Notes: generated by a model not told the origin, from the letters alone. Shown: positions 1-6,903, counted from the stretch's first letter. The stretch: 10,827 nucleotides of DNA from an uncultured Eubacteriaceae bacterium (GCA_947625175.1 CANQNI010000041.1:1-10827); one strand, 5' to 3'. Translations and numbers: made by a program.

Positions 1-74
1 TCCATTAGCTCAGGCGGTAGAGCACCTGACTTTTAATCAGGGTGTCCGGAGTTCGAGTCTCCGATGGGTCACCA
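1..74 (+). tRNA. trnK: tRNA-Lys (anticodon TTT), lacking its first two bases
   Basis: The anticodon arm is a CCTGA/TCAGG stem around the loop CTTTTAA, giving anticodon TTT (Lys). The D-arm (GCTCAGGCGGTAGAGC) and T-arm (CCGGA-GTTCGAG-TCTCCG region) are standard. The 3' acceptor strand ATGGGTC is followed by A and an encoded CCA at 72-74. The 5' acceptor strand in the window is only TCCAT, which pairs with ATGGG through one G-U pair, so the first two bases (expected GA) lie just outside the left edge. The encoded CCA and the terminator directly downstream suggest this is the last tRNA of its transcript. Confidence 0.96.
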
Positions 75-98
75 TTTGATTAATTTTGAAATTGAAAC

Positions 99-130
99 AG
101 CCGATAACTTAAGTGTTATCGGCTTTAATA
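99..130 (+). terminator. Rho-independent terminator of the tRNA transcript
   Basis: A perfect 10-bp stem, AGCCGATAAC (99-108) and GTTATCGGCT (115-124), closes a 6-nt loop and is followed by TTTAATATT. It lies 25 bases after the tRNA CCA end, so it most simply ends the tRNA transcript. Confidence 0.85.
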
Positions 131-314
131 TTAATTTAATAAAATGTCAGATATATTCTTAGAACGATTTAATAAACTTTCTCATTTAATATTCTTAATA
201 ATCATTTATTTATTAATTAGTTGTTAAGGTTTGGTGCTTAAAAAATAAATTTATTTGAAATGAGAATCTTCTTTGAATAAATGAGTAAAAAAGTTTTAAA
301 GCTTTAATAAAATT
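131..314. other. AT-rich intergenic stretch, nothing supportable
   Basis: This stretch is nearly all A and T. The longest ATG reading frame on the plus strand (144-227, 27 codons) encodes a hydrophobic peptide but has no ribosome-binding site. I see no convincing gene, RNA or repeat. Confidence 0.5.
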
Positions 315-343
315 TTGGTAATTTTTCTTATTTTGGGTATAAT
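315..343 (+). promoter_or_regulatory. Predicted sigma-A promoter for a short RNA
   Basis: The -35 box TTGGTA (315-320) is separated by exactly 17 bases from a consensus -10 box TATAAT (338-343). Transcription would begin near 350. The only downstream element before the next terminator is the short region 350-449, so the promoter appears dedicated to it. Confidence 0.65.
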
Positions 344-349
344 ATGCAT

Positions 350-449
350 AGCAATTACTTTTAGTTTTTGCATGTCTTATATTTTCTGAGGAGACCAATT
401 AATGGTCTATTTAGAAGTTAAAAACAGCTGGCTCAAACCAGCTGTTTTT
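350..449 (+). ncRNA. Predicted ~100-nt small RNA or leader-peptide transcript
   Basis: The segment is bounded by a good promoter at 315-343 and a strong terminator at 420-449. Its RNA can form three local hairpins: GCAA/TTGC at 351-354/368-371, AGACCA/TGGTCT at 392-397/403-408 with a 5-nt loop, and the terminator. The middle hairpin overlaps a consensus ribosome site GAGGAG (388-393) and an ATG at 402 spaced 8 nt away. That ATG opens a 32-codon frame (402-500, peptide start MVYLEVKNSW) running straight through the terminator, so a terminated transcript would have no stop codon. It matches no RNA family I recognise. It could be a regulatory RNA, a structured leader peptide, or a nonstop mRNA. 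The boundaries are predictions, and the hairpins were found by eye. Confidence 0.45.
420..449 (+). terminator. Strong rho-independent terminator
   Basis: CAGCTGG (425-431) and CCAGCTG (438-444) form a 7-bp core with loop CTCAAA. It is flanked by A5 on the left and T5 on the right, which extend the stem to 12 bp. The symmetry means it could work on both strands, but only the plus strand has an evident transcript entering it. Confidence 0.85.
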
Positions 450-552
450 ATTCAATTAATTTTTTCTATCTTATTTCAATATAATTTTGAGCACAAATAA
501 TAAATTTCTTAATAATTATGTTTGAAAATTTGTTTATTTCACTATATAACAA

Positions 553-581
553 TTTAAAAAGGTGCAATATTTTGTTATAAT
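553..581 (+). promoter_or_regulatory. Predicted extended -10 promoter for the HTH gene
   Basis: TTTAAA (553-558) lies 17 bases before TATAAT (576-581), and TG at 573-574 gives the extended form TGTTATAAT. Predicted transcription begins near 588, leaving a leader of about 165 nt before the ATG at 755. A T-tailed hairpin sits inside that leader. Confidence 0.55.
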
Positions 582-605
582 TATTCGATAGAAAGAGTTT
601 ATTCT

Positions 606-633
606 CTAATAGATATCTCACTATTAGTTTTTT
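606..633 (+). terminator. Weak terminator or attenuator in the leader of the HTH gene
   Basis: CTAATAG (606-612) and CTATTAG (621-627) form a 7-bp stem followed by six T residues (628-633). It begins only about 18 nt after the predicted transcription start and is preceded by a possible small AGAG/CTCT hairpin. The stem has just two G-C pairs, so termination would be partial. It reads as a candidate attenuator; alternatively the unit makes a very short RNA. Confidence 0.35.
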
Positions 634-754
634 ACAATTATATTTCTTTCTTTAAATTTTTAAGTTGTCTTGTATAAAAAATATCATAAATGCCGTCTTT
701 AAAAATATAAAGTAATTTGCCCCAAAATTTCATTGAGTCCTAGTGGAGGATAGG

Positions 755-1225
755 ATGAAGAAGCTAGAGGATATTCAAAATATTGTGAATAGCTCAAAAG
801 AAGGCTGGAGCGATAGTAGGATTGCAGAAGAGTTTAATATGTCTCGAAACACAGTTCGAAAATATCGTCTAAGATATTGGAAAGCACAAGAACTTTTAAA
901 TGCTGATAGTCAAGATTTAAATTACGAAGAGATAGAGGAGATTTTATATAATGATCCCAAATACGATAGCTCAAATCGAAAACCATATAAATATACTCGA
1001 GATTTAGATATTCTATTAGATAAAATTTTAAAAGAGGAAGCAAAGCGTGCTGAGGCTGAAGGACAGAAATACAAACCGTTAACCAAAACAAAAATCCACG
1101 CTCAAATACGAAAAGCTGGCTTTAAAATCGGCTATACTACGATATCAAGAAAAATTGATGAAAAGCGATTAGCTAAAAACCATATAGGTCCATGGAATAA
1201 TATGGATTCAGATCTAACTGAGTAA
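755..1225 (+). CDS. Stand-alone IS21/IstA-like helix-turn-helix protein
   Basis: This is a 156-residue protein. Residues about 5-40 form a helix-turn-helix of the type at the N-terminus of IS21-family IstA transposases (SDSRIAEEFNMSRNTVRKY). Residues about 68-137 (KYTRDLDILLDKI... to ...GYTTISRKI) resemble the second DNA-binding segment that precedes the IstA catalytic core. The DDE integrase domain is missing, whereas full IstA proteins are usually 400-500 residues. ATG at 755 is chosen because GGAGG (745-749) lies 5 nt upstream; an in-frame GTG at 743 overlaps that ribosome site. The gene has its own predicted promoter and a strong terminator just after the stop, and no istB or terminal repeats are visible. 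It may be a domesticated regulator or a neatly truncated transposase. The IstA resemblance is judged by eye. Confidence 0.75.
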   Translation: MKKLEDIQNIVNSSKEGWSDSRIAEEFNMSRNTVRKYRLRYWKAQELLNADSQDLNYEEIEEILYNDPKYDSSNRKPYKYTRDLDILLDKILKEEAKRAEAEGQKYKPLTKTKIHAQIRKAGFKIGYTTISRKIDEKRLAKNHIGPWNNMDSDLTE

Positions 1226-1239
1226 TTAACTTCTTTTCT

Positions 1240-1282
1240 AACGTCATTTGAAATTATAGGTATTTTAATGGCGTTTTTTTTT
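1240..1282 (+). terminator. Rho-independent terminator of the HTH gene
   Basis: AACGTCATT (1240-1248) pairs with AATGGCGTT (1267-1275) through 9 bp with one G-U pair. Inner AAAT/ATTT pairing can extend the stem, and a run of T follows to 1282. It starts 14 bases after the TAA and insulates the gene from gdhA. Confidence 0.85.
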
Positions 1283-1287
1283 ATTTT

Positions 1288-1296
1288 TGCTATAAT
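1288..1296 (+). promoter_or_regulatory. Extended -10 promoter of the glutamate dehydrogenase gene
   Basis: TGCTATAAT is a perfect extended -10 element. No good -35 box stands at the right distance, because that position lies inside the 3' arm of the preceding terminator. The start would be near 1303, giving a leader of only about 20 nt with GGAGG at 1313-1317. Confidence 0.7.
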
Positions 1297-1322
1297 CGAG
1301 TTGATAAATTTTGGAGGTTATT

Positions 1323-2576
1323 ATGTCTCAAAAAGAGTTTGAAATGTATCAATCACAATTAAGAAATGCGATTGATGAAATGCAATTAGAAGACAAAGAA
1401 TCAGTTTATAGTTTATTAGCTCAACCAAACCGCTTTTTCGAAGTTTCATTCCCAGTATTAATGGATGATGGAAAGAAAAAAGTATTTACAGGTTATCGTT
1501 CACAATTTAACAGTGCTTTAGGACCAACCAAAGGTGGATTACGCTATCACGAAGGCGTTGATGCTGGGGAAGTTAAAGCTTTATCTGGATGGATGACTAT
1601 TAAATGTGCACTAGCAGGACTTCCTTATGGTGGTGGTAAAGGTGGAATTACTGTTAATCCGAAAGAATTATCAGAAGGTGAATTAGAACGTTTATCTAGA
1701 GCTTTTATTAAAGCTATTCACCCATATATTGGTGAAAAATGGGATATTCCAGCTCCAGATGTTAATACTAATGGACAGATCATGAGCTGGATGTTAGATG
1801 AATATGAAGCTATAATTCAAAGCCAAGAAATTGGTGTTTTAACAGGAAAACCCCTGGAATTAGGTGGTTCACTTGGAAGAACTGAAGCTACTGGTTATGG
1901 TGTTGGATACACAGTCAGAGAAGCCTGCAATAAAAAAGGAATTGACCTAAAAGGCGCTACAGTAGTCTGTCAGGGATTCGGTAATGTTGGTTCATATGCT
2001 TGTAAATGGCTTGCTGATCAAGGTTGCAAAGTTATTGCTATCGCGAATAGTAGAAACGGTCTTTATAATAAAGATGGTATCGATATTGATGCTTTATTTA
2101 AATATTATGAAGATCATGGTAATGATTTATTAGATTTTCCAGGTGCTGAATATTTAGATAAAGATAAAATTTTTGAAATTCCATGTGATATTTTATTACC
2201 TTGTGGACTTGGTGGAGCTATTACTGGTGAAAATGCTGACAAGATCGAAACAAAAGTTATTGGCGAAGGGGCTAATGGACCTTTAACCATTGAAGCAGAT
2301 GAAATTCTTGATAAAAAAGGAGTTCTTATTGTACCGGATGTTTTAGCTAATTCAGGTGGAGTTACTGTTTCTTATTTTGAATGGGCTCAAAACCTCCAGG
2401 GCTATTACTGGACAGAAGAAGAAGTCTTTGAAAGAGAAGAAAAGATGTTAGTTGGTGCATTTAATGACATCTATAAAATCTATAAAGACGAAAAAACAAA
2501 AAATATGAGATCAGCCGCTTTTAACTATGCTATTAAACGTATAAGTAAAGCAATGAAATTAAAAGGTTGGTATTAA
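1323..2576 (+). CDS. gdhA: Glutamate dehydrogenase (hexameric type)
   Basis: This enzyme interconverts glutamate and 2-oxoglutarate plus ammonium with NAD(P)H, in the cytoplasm. At 417 residues it has the usual length for bacterial hexameric enzymes. Substrate-site residues are visible: K70 in GPTKGGLRYH, K94 in MTIKCALAG, catalytic K106 in PYGGGKGGI and D146 in PAPDV. The nucleotide fold contains GFGNVG (218-223), and the C-terminal part has NSGGVTVSYFEW (343-354). After the second beta strand of the nucleotide fold the sequence is IANSRNG, with S/R where NAD-specific enzymes often carry an acidic residue, so NADP(H) use is possible but unproven. The stretch CGLGGAIT (294-301) departs from the LENQIT-like form I expect there. 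ATG at 1323 is chosen over an in-frame TTG at 1311 because GGAGG (1313-1317) sits 5 nt before the ATG. The gene is monocistronic, between two terminators. Confidence 0.95.
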   Translation: MSQKEFEMYQSQLRNAIDEMQLEDKESVYSLLAQPNRFFEVSFPVLMDDGKKKVFTGYRSQFNSALGPTKGGLRYHEGVDAGEVKALSGWMTIKCALAGLPYGGGKGGITVNPKELSEGELERLSRAFIKAIHPYIGEKWDIPAPDVNTNGQIMSWMLDEYEAIIQSQEIGVLTGKPLELGGSLGRTEATGYGVGYTVREACNKKGIDLKGATVVCQGFGNVGSYACKWLADQGCKVIAIANSRNGLYNKDGIDIDALFKYYEDHGNDLLDFPGAEYLDKDKIFEIPCDILLPCGLGGAITGENADKIETKVIGEGANGPLTIEADEILDKKGVLIVPDVLANSGGVTVSYFEWAQNLQGYYWTEEEVFEREEKMLVGAFNDIYKIYKDEKTKNMRSAAFNYAIKRISKAMKLKGWY

Positions 2577-2583
2577 TTATAAA

Positions 2584-2618
2584 AAAAGCTATTAAAGTTG
2601 ATAACTTTAATAGCTTTT
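2584..2618. terminator. Bidirectional terminator between convergent genes
   Basis: A perfect 16-bp stem (2584-2599 with 2603-2618) has a 3-nt loop, with A-runs on the left and T-runs on the right. It lies between the TAA of gdhA and the stop of the minus-strand LCP gene, so it can end both transcripts. Confidence 0.88.
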
Positions 2619-2623
2619 ATATT

Positions 2624-3871
2624 TTAATACCAGGTTTCTTCAATTTCTTCACTTATTTCTCTAGCAGTTTCTGAAGGAGTATAGTTAATCTCATAAACAA
2701 AATGATACCATTCTACAATATTATCAACTAAAGTATTTGGAAAAACGTAAGAAACATCATCTAAATAACCAGTTGATTGATACTCATCTGTAGGTAGTCT
2801 ACTTTGTTGAATTTCTCTGTTACTCATTAAAATAAAATTAAGAGCTAATTTAATAATTTCTGAAGTTCTTAAACTAGTTTTAATAAATGGTAAAACAGAG
2901 CGAATTAGATTAAGTTGTTGTATTGGATTCATAGCTGAAACTTTAGCAACGACTTGAGCAAGAACATTACGTTGTCTTTGGGTTCTTTCAAAATCACCAT
3001 TACCAACGTAACGGATTCTAGCATAGGCTAATGCCTGTGATCCGGTTAATAATTGAGGTCCTATTCCAGTAACTTCTGGATCTGCTGTTCCAACTTTATC
3101 ATTAACATCCATTAAATACTGATTTAACCAATAAAGTTCGTCTTCATCAGTTATGTTAATTTCTACACCTCCAACTGAATTAACCATGTGAACTAAAGCT
3201 ACAAAATCAAACACCACATAATCTGTGATTGCGGTATCGAAGTTTAAATTAATCGTTTTTACTGATTCCTCTGGACCACCATTTGTATAAGCAGCATTTA
3301 ATTTATCAAAGAAGTCTTCATCAGCAATTTCAACATACGTATCTCGCATTAAAGAGGTAACTTTTAATTTATTATGTTCGAAATCAGCTGATCCAATAAT
3401 TATTGTATCTGACCTATCCCCTTCAACATCCGAACGACCATCTACTCCAAAAACAGCTATATTAGCGATTCGATGACTGGAAGCAACAGCTGCTGCATTT
3501 GATGAAATATTATATAGACCTATATTTCCAGATAAATCAGGATTAAGATTACTAAATTTAGCATATACAATGATTAATATTATTAGGGCTAGAATAACAG
3601 CTAAAATGCTTAATAATAATCGTAATAGACGATTTTTTGAAGGAGGTTTAGAAATAGCCTCTGAACTAGTAACTTTCGGCTCCTGAAAAGATGGATTAAA
3701 ATTGTTAGTATTTTGATACGTTTTATTTACTTTATTTGTTTCATTTACTCGATTGTTGAAATTTGGATTATCTCTTCTTGGCCTGGATTGTGGTCTCCTC
3801 TGATAATTTGATTGGTTAACAGGAGGTCTTTTATTACCTATAACAGGTCTAACTCTTCTTTTATTGTCCAT
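2624..3871 (-). CDS. LytR-CpsA-Psr (LCP) family cell-wall glycopolymer ligase
   Basis: LCP proteins transfer teichoic acid, capsule or other undecaprenyl-linked polymers onto peptidoglycan on the outer face of the membrane. This protein has 415 residues. A cytoplasmic tail (1-80) is rich in Arg, Asn, Pro and Gln; one membrane segment spans about 82-104; the extracellular LCP domain covers about 137-310. LCP hallmarks are FGVDGRS...GDRSDTI (141-157), SLMRDTYV (173-180) and the Arg-rich ARIRYVGNGDFERTQRQR (284-301), which contact the pyrophosphate-lipid substrate in known LCP structures. About 105 residues follow the domain. The ATG at 3871 is preceded on its strand by GGAGAAGG. The gene is divergent from the 622-residue membrane protein and convergent with gdhA. 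The exact polymer cannot be told from sequence, so no symbol is given. Confidence 0.92.
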   Translation of the reverse strand: MDNKRRVRPVIGNKRPPVNQSNYQRRPQSRPRRDNPNFNNRVNETNKVNKTYQNTNNFNPSFQEPKVTSSEAISKPPSKNRLLRLLLSILAVILALIILIIVYAKFSNLNPDLSGNIGLYNISSNAAAVASSHRIANIAVFGVDGRSDVEGDRSDTIIIGSADFEHNKLKVTSLMRDTYVEIADEDFFDKLNAAYTNGGPEESVKTINLNFDTAITDYVVFDFVALVHMVNSVGGVEINITDEDELYWLNQYLMDVNDKVGTADPEVTGIGPQLLTGSQALAYARIRYVGNGDFERTQRQRNVLAQVVAKVSAMNPIQQLNLIRSVLPFIKTSLRTSEIIKLALNFILMSNREIQQSRLPTDEYQSTGYLDDVSYVFPNTLVDNIVEWYHFVYEINYTPSETAREISEEIEETWY

Positions 3872-3921
3872 CCTTCTCCACGTTCTTTATTTAAATAATT
3901 CTCCAAAATTTAATGCACTAA

Positions 3922-3930
3922 ATTATACCA
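3922..3930 (-). promoter_or_regulatory. Extended -10 promoter of the LCP gene
   Basis: On the minus strand this reads TGGTATAAT, a consensus -10 with an upstream TG. No clear -35 box is seen 17 bases away. Transcription would begin near 3915, about 44 bases before the ATG at 3871. Confidence 0.6.
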
Positions 3931-3990
3931 CAGGAAATACTTAAGTTATTTACTATTTTGTAAAGAATGTTTCAATGCAAATTGGTTTAA

Positions 3991-4020
3991 TTTTCATTAA
4001 AAAATAATATTTGGTATAAT
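3991..4020 (+). promoter_or_regulatory. Predicted promoter of the 622-residue protein gene
   Basis: TGGTATAAT (4012-4020) is an extended -10 element identical to the one of the divergent LCP gene. A partial -35 box TTTTCA (3991-3996) lies 18 bases upstream of the -10 box. The two divergent -10 boxes are about 85 bp apart. The leader to the ATG at 4106 would be about 80 nt. Confidence 0.6.
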
Positions 4021-4105
4021 TACTAAGTATTTTACTGAAATCTGATTTGAGAATTATTCATTATATTGAAATGATTTCTATGATTAAGAAGGGAAATATA
4101 AGTCT

Positions 4106-5974
4106 ATGGGTAATCGAGATGATCGATTAGGATCTTTATTAGCCTTTAATGATATAGCTTTAATACTTTCAACTTATGGTGTTTTATTAATTTTTAACTA
4201 TCTATTTGAACCAATAAATTCTAATACTTGGATAGTTTGTACTTTCTTTGTTGGTATTAAGATTCTAATTGTTGGTATTGCAGACATCACAGGTATAGGA
4301 CGAAATTATTTTGTAAGCTTACTTTTTGTACTCATTGCTGATGGTATTATAATCCTAATTAACCAGTTAATGGCCTTTGGATTATCATTAAGATTAATGT
4401 TAATCATGGTAGTAGCAGATTTAATTTTTGTTTTTATAGCAGTTTTTATCTGGAGAAAATTTAGCAATGATTCTGTTAAAAATGAAGAAGAAAGTGACTG
4501 GATATATAGTAATGAACCAGTTAAAACTGAAGAAACTTCAAAACCAAAAACTGAAACTATTACTACTCAAGAAGAAGTAAAACAAATTGAACCGTCTTTA
4601 GAGGATGTTGTTATCGACGACAGTATTTCAACAGAAGAACCAATAGAGGACGTTTTCGATTTTCAATCTTTAAAGAATAATCAGGAGTCTGATCTATTAA
4701 AAGAAAATGTTGGTATCTTTAGTGAATTTAAAGAAGAACCATTTACACAAGGACAGGATCTTTTAAACTTTGAAGAAATAACTCAAGAATTACCTTCAGA
4801 AGAAATCAATAAAGTTTTAGAAGAAGATTCTACTCAGATTAATAAAGAAGTAAAAGAAGAACCAACACTTGATTCTACCTTTAATTATTTTGAAGGTTTA
4901 GATATTTTTAATAATTTCAAGGAAAACTCATCTGAAGAAAGTAAGTCTAAAACTGAAGTAACTGATGAAACTAATAATCAAGAAGAAATAGATGATATTT
5001 CGTTCGAAACTAATCCAGAACCAGAACTGGAAACAGATGAAAATTTAAACAATATAATCTCTGAACAACCTACAGAAAGTGAAATTAAAGAAGATTCAGT
5101 TGAAAAAGTTATAGAGCAAGAAAACCTGAGCGAAGATAAATCTGAATTGAGTCATAGCTTTTCTGTTTCAGATGAAATGGATTGGTCTACTGAATCTATT
5201 ACATCAGAAATAGAAGAAGAAGCAAAAGCTGTTGAGGAAAAAGAACCTCTACGTATTAATAGTAATTATGAATTTAACCTAATTACTAATTCAACGATAG
5301 GATTAAAATCATTCTCAATGATTCCTGTAAATGTTAATCAGGAACAATTGAATAAATTAAAGACAGAAGCTAAAGATGAAATAATCAGATTTAATCAGAA
5401 TCTAGGAAAAGTAATAGAGGAATACAATAATGCTTTAAATAGTTCTGATTTTAAGGATAAAATAAACGGATTTATTTCAATAGAAGAATCATTGGATCTA
5501 AATGATTCAGAACAGATTTTAAGAGATAATCTACAAATAATAGATAATAAAGGTTTTGTTTCTAATCAAGTCATGCGTTCATTAACTGAAAATGTTAATA
5601 AATTAAATAATAGAACGTATTCTCTTAATTTAGCTGAAGATAATCTAAAAGAAAGATTATTACGCGAAGAACAACTTCTTCAGGAAAGAAAAAGAAGACA
5701 AGAACAACAAAGACGAGAAGAAGAATTAAAACGAAAAGAACAGGAAGATAAATTAAGAAGAGAACAGTTAGAAAAAGAACGACAGGAACAATTAGAAAAA
5801 CAAAGAAAAGCACAAGAAGAACTACAAAAGCAAACTCTTGAACAGACTGAAACAATTGAAGAAAGTTCAAATAATGAAGTAGTACTTCAGAGTGATGATA
5901 TGGATATTATTATCGATGCTGCAGATCTTGAATTATTAAAAGAATTTTTAGCACAACAAGAATCAAATGCTTAG
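4106..5974 (+). CDS. Four-TM protein with acidic linker and charged coiled coil, function unknown
   Basis: I do not recognise this 622-residue protein. Residues 10-116 hold four hydrophobic segments (about 10-33, 42-63, 68-90, 95-116). They look somewhat like the membrane bundle before the domains of FlaA1/CapD-type sugar-nucleotide enzymes, but no such enzymatic domain follows. Residues about 122-380 are an acidic, Glu/Ser/Thr-rich low-complexity linker. Residues about 383-515 look folded and helical. Residues about 515-580 are an extremely charged Arg/Glu/Gln helix, likely a coiled coil or single alpha-helix. A short acidic hydrophobic tail (DDMDIIIDAADLELLKEF, 597-614) ends the protein. 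The ATG at 4106 follows an in-frame TAA; its ribosome site (AGAAGGG, about 12 nt away) is distant. The gene has its own promoter and terminator. The build suggests a membrane-anchored cytoplasmic scaffold, perhaps for envelope growth or division given the neighbouring LCP gene; that role is inference only. Confidence 0.88.
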   Translation: MGNRDDRLGSLLAFNDIALILSTYGVLLIFNYLFEPINSNTWIVCTFFVGIKILIVGIADITGIGRNYFVSLLFVLIADGIIILINQLMAFGLSLRLMLIMVVADLIFVFIAVFIWRKFSNDSVKNEEESDWIYSNEPVKTEETSKPKTETITTQEEVKQIEPSLEDVVIDDSISTEEPIEDVFDFQSLKNNQESDLLKENVGIFSEFKEEPFTQGQDLLNFEEITQELPSEEINKVLEEDSTQINKEVKEEPTLDSTFNYFEGLDIFNNFKENSSEESKSKTEVTDETNNQEEIDDISFETNPEPELETDENLNNIISEQPTESEIKEDSVEKVIEQENLSEDKSELSHSFSVSDEMDWSTESITSEIEEEAKAVEEKEPLRINSNYEFNLITNSTIGLKSFSMIPVNVNQEQLNKLKTEAKDEIIRFNQNLGKVIEEYNNALNSSDFKDKINGFISIEESLDLNDSEQILRDNLQIIDNKGFVSNQVMRSLTENVNKLNNRTYSLNLAEDNLKERLLREEQLLQERKRRQEQQRREEELKRKEQEDKLRREQLEKERQEQLEKQRKAQEELQKQTLEQTETIEESSNNEVVLQSDDMDIIIDAADLELLKEFLAQQESNA

Positions 5975-5981
5975 TTAATAC

Positions 5982-6009
5982 GCTGAGGTATATATCCTCA
6001 GCTTTTTTT
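5982..6009 (+). terminator. Rho-independent terminator abutting the ROK kinase start
   Basis: GCTGAGG (5982-5988) and CCTCAGC (5996-6002) form a perfect 7-bp stem with loop TATATAT, followed by seven T residues (6003-6009). It begins 8 bases after the TAG of the upstream gene, and its T-run ends 3 bases before the ATG of the kinase gene. Confidence 0.88.
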
Positions 6010-6012
6010 ATC

Positions 6013-6903
6013 ATGAAAGAAAAATTATTAGTAATAGATGTTGGTGGAACTAACATTAAATACAGTACTTGGAACGGACAATTAGGCGAGGTTAAAGAAA
6101 TTCCTACACCAACGGATACGATGGAAAATTTTCTTAGTGTTTTATCATACATTATTGAGGAAGTAGGTCCTATTGACGGAATCGCTTTTTCATATCCTGG
6201 TTTTATTGATAATAAAACCGGAATTAAACATGGCGGGGGGAATCTACGATATACAGATAATATTAGTTTAATTGATTTAATAAAAGATAATTTTAATTTA
6301 AAAGCAGCTGTAGATAACGATAGTAAATGCGCTACTTTAGCCGAAATGAAATATGGAGCTTTAAAAGAATATCAAAATGCCTGTACTCTAATTTTAGGAA
6401 CTGGAGTTGGTGGTACTGTAATGATCAATAGAGAAATTCTTCGGGGCTCCCATCTAGTGGCTGGAGAATTTTCATTTATTAAAACCAAAATAGACGAACC
6501 AGAGAAATTTGAAAATATAGCAGCGTCTTATTGTAGTAGTTTAGGTCTTTCCGATTGTATCTATCAAACAACAGGAATAAAAGGTCTAAATGGTAGAGAG
6601 ATTTTTAAATTAATAGATGAAGGAAATAAAGAAGCTTATCAAGGTTTAAAACTATTTTGCGAGAATCTTAGCTTTCTTATTTATAATCTGGAAGTAATAG
6701 TTGACCCTGAAGTATTTATAATTGGTGGAGGAATTTCTGCTCAACCACTTTTGATAGAAACTCTAAAAGAAACTTTAAAAGAGTATTATCAGGAAAAATC
6801 TTTTGGTGTAGAAGTTCCAAAAATAGAAGTCTGTCAGTTTAGAAATAATGCTAATCTGATAGGGGCAGCTATTAATTATCAAAATTACTATGATCAAAAT
6901 TAA
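6013..6903 (+). CDS. ROK-family sugar kinase without the zinc motif
   Basis: ROK kinases phosphorylate sugars such as glucose, N-acetylmannosamine or beta-glucosides with ATP in the cytoplasm. This one has 296 residues, a usual kinase length, and no DNA-binding domain, so it is not a ROK repressor. Visible motifs are DVGGTNIK (9-16, phosphate loop), VDNDSKCA with probable catalytic D103 (100-107), LGTGVGGTV (128-136) and IIGGGIS (236-242). In typical glucokinases GE.GH is followed by CxCGxxGC; here the equivalent is GEFSF (151-155), with Phe for His and no cysteine cluster. This resembles zinc-less ROK kinases such as beta-glucoside kinases. The substrate is not predictable. The start must be near 6013 because the phosphate loop follows at once, yet no ribosome-binding site precedes it and a terminator abuts it. 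The binding-protein gene follows after 36 bases. Confidence 0.88.
   Translation: MKEKLLVIDVGGTNIKYSTWNGQLGEVKEIPTPTDTMENFLSVLSYIIEEVGPIDGIAFSYPGFIDNKTGIKHGGGNLRYTDNISLIDLIKDNFNLKAAVDNDSKCATLAEMKYGALKEYQNACTLILGTGVGGTVMINREILRGSHLVAGEFSFIKTKIDEPEKFENIAASYCSSLGLSDCIYQTTGIKGLNGREIFKLIDEGNKEAYQGLKLFCENLSFLIYNLEVIVDPEVFIIGGGISAQPLLIETLKETLKEYYQEKSFGVEVPKIEVCQFRNNANLIGAAINYQNYYDQN

Noticed and set aside
144..227. 27-codon plus-strand frame encoding a hydrophobic peptide (a type I toxin-like look)
   Set aside because: No Shine-Dalgarno or promoter is present and AT-rich DNA yields hydrophobic frames by chance; no antisense RNA element was seen.
213..398. 61-codon minus-strand frame in the left intergenic region
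   Set aside because: It needs a TTG start without a ribosome site, its composition is low-complexity Lys/Asn/Phe, and it is antisense to the promoter and RNA unit at 315-449.
834..1091. 85-codon minus-strand frame
   Set aside because: It is antisense to the IstA-like gene, which has clear domain signal and ribosome site; no motif is recognisable.
4490..5250. Tandem repeats in the acidic linker of the 622-residue protein
   Set aside because: The region is Glu/Ser/Thr-rich low complexity; I could not find a repeat unit of constant length.
5625..5870. Hydrophobic minus-strand frame of 81 codons
   Set aside because: It is the antisense of the Arg/Glu/Gln-rich coiled coil; GAA/AGA codons read backwards give Phe/Leu/Val runs.
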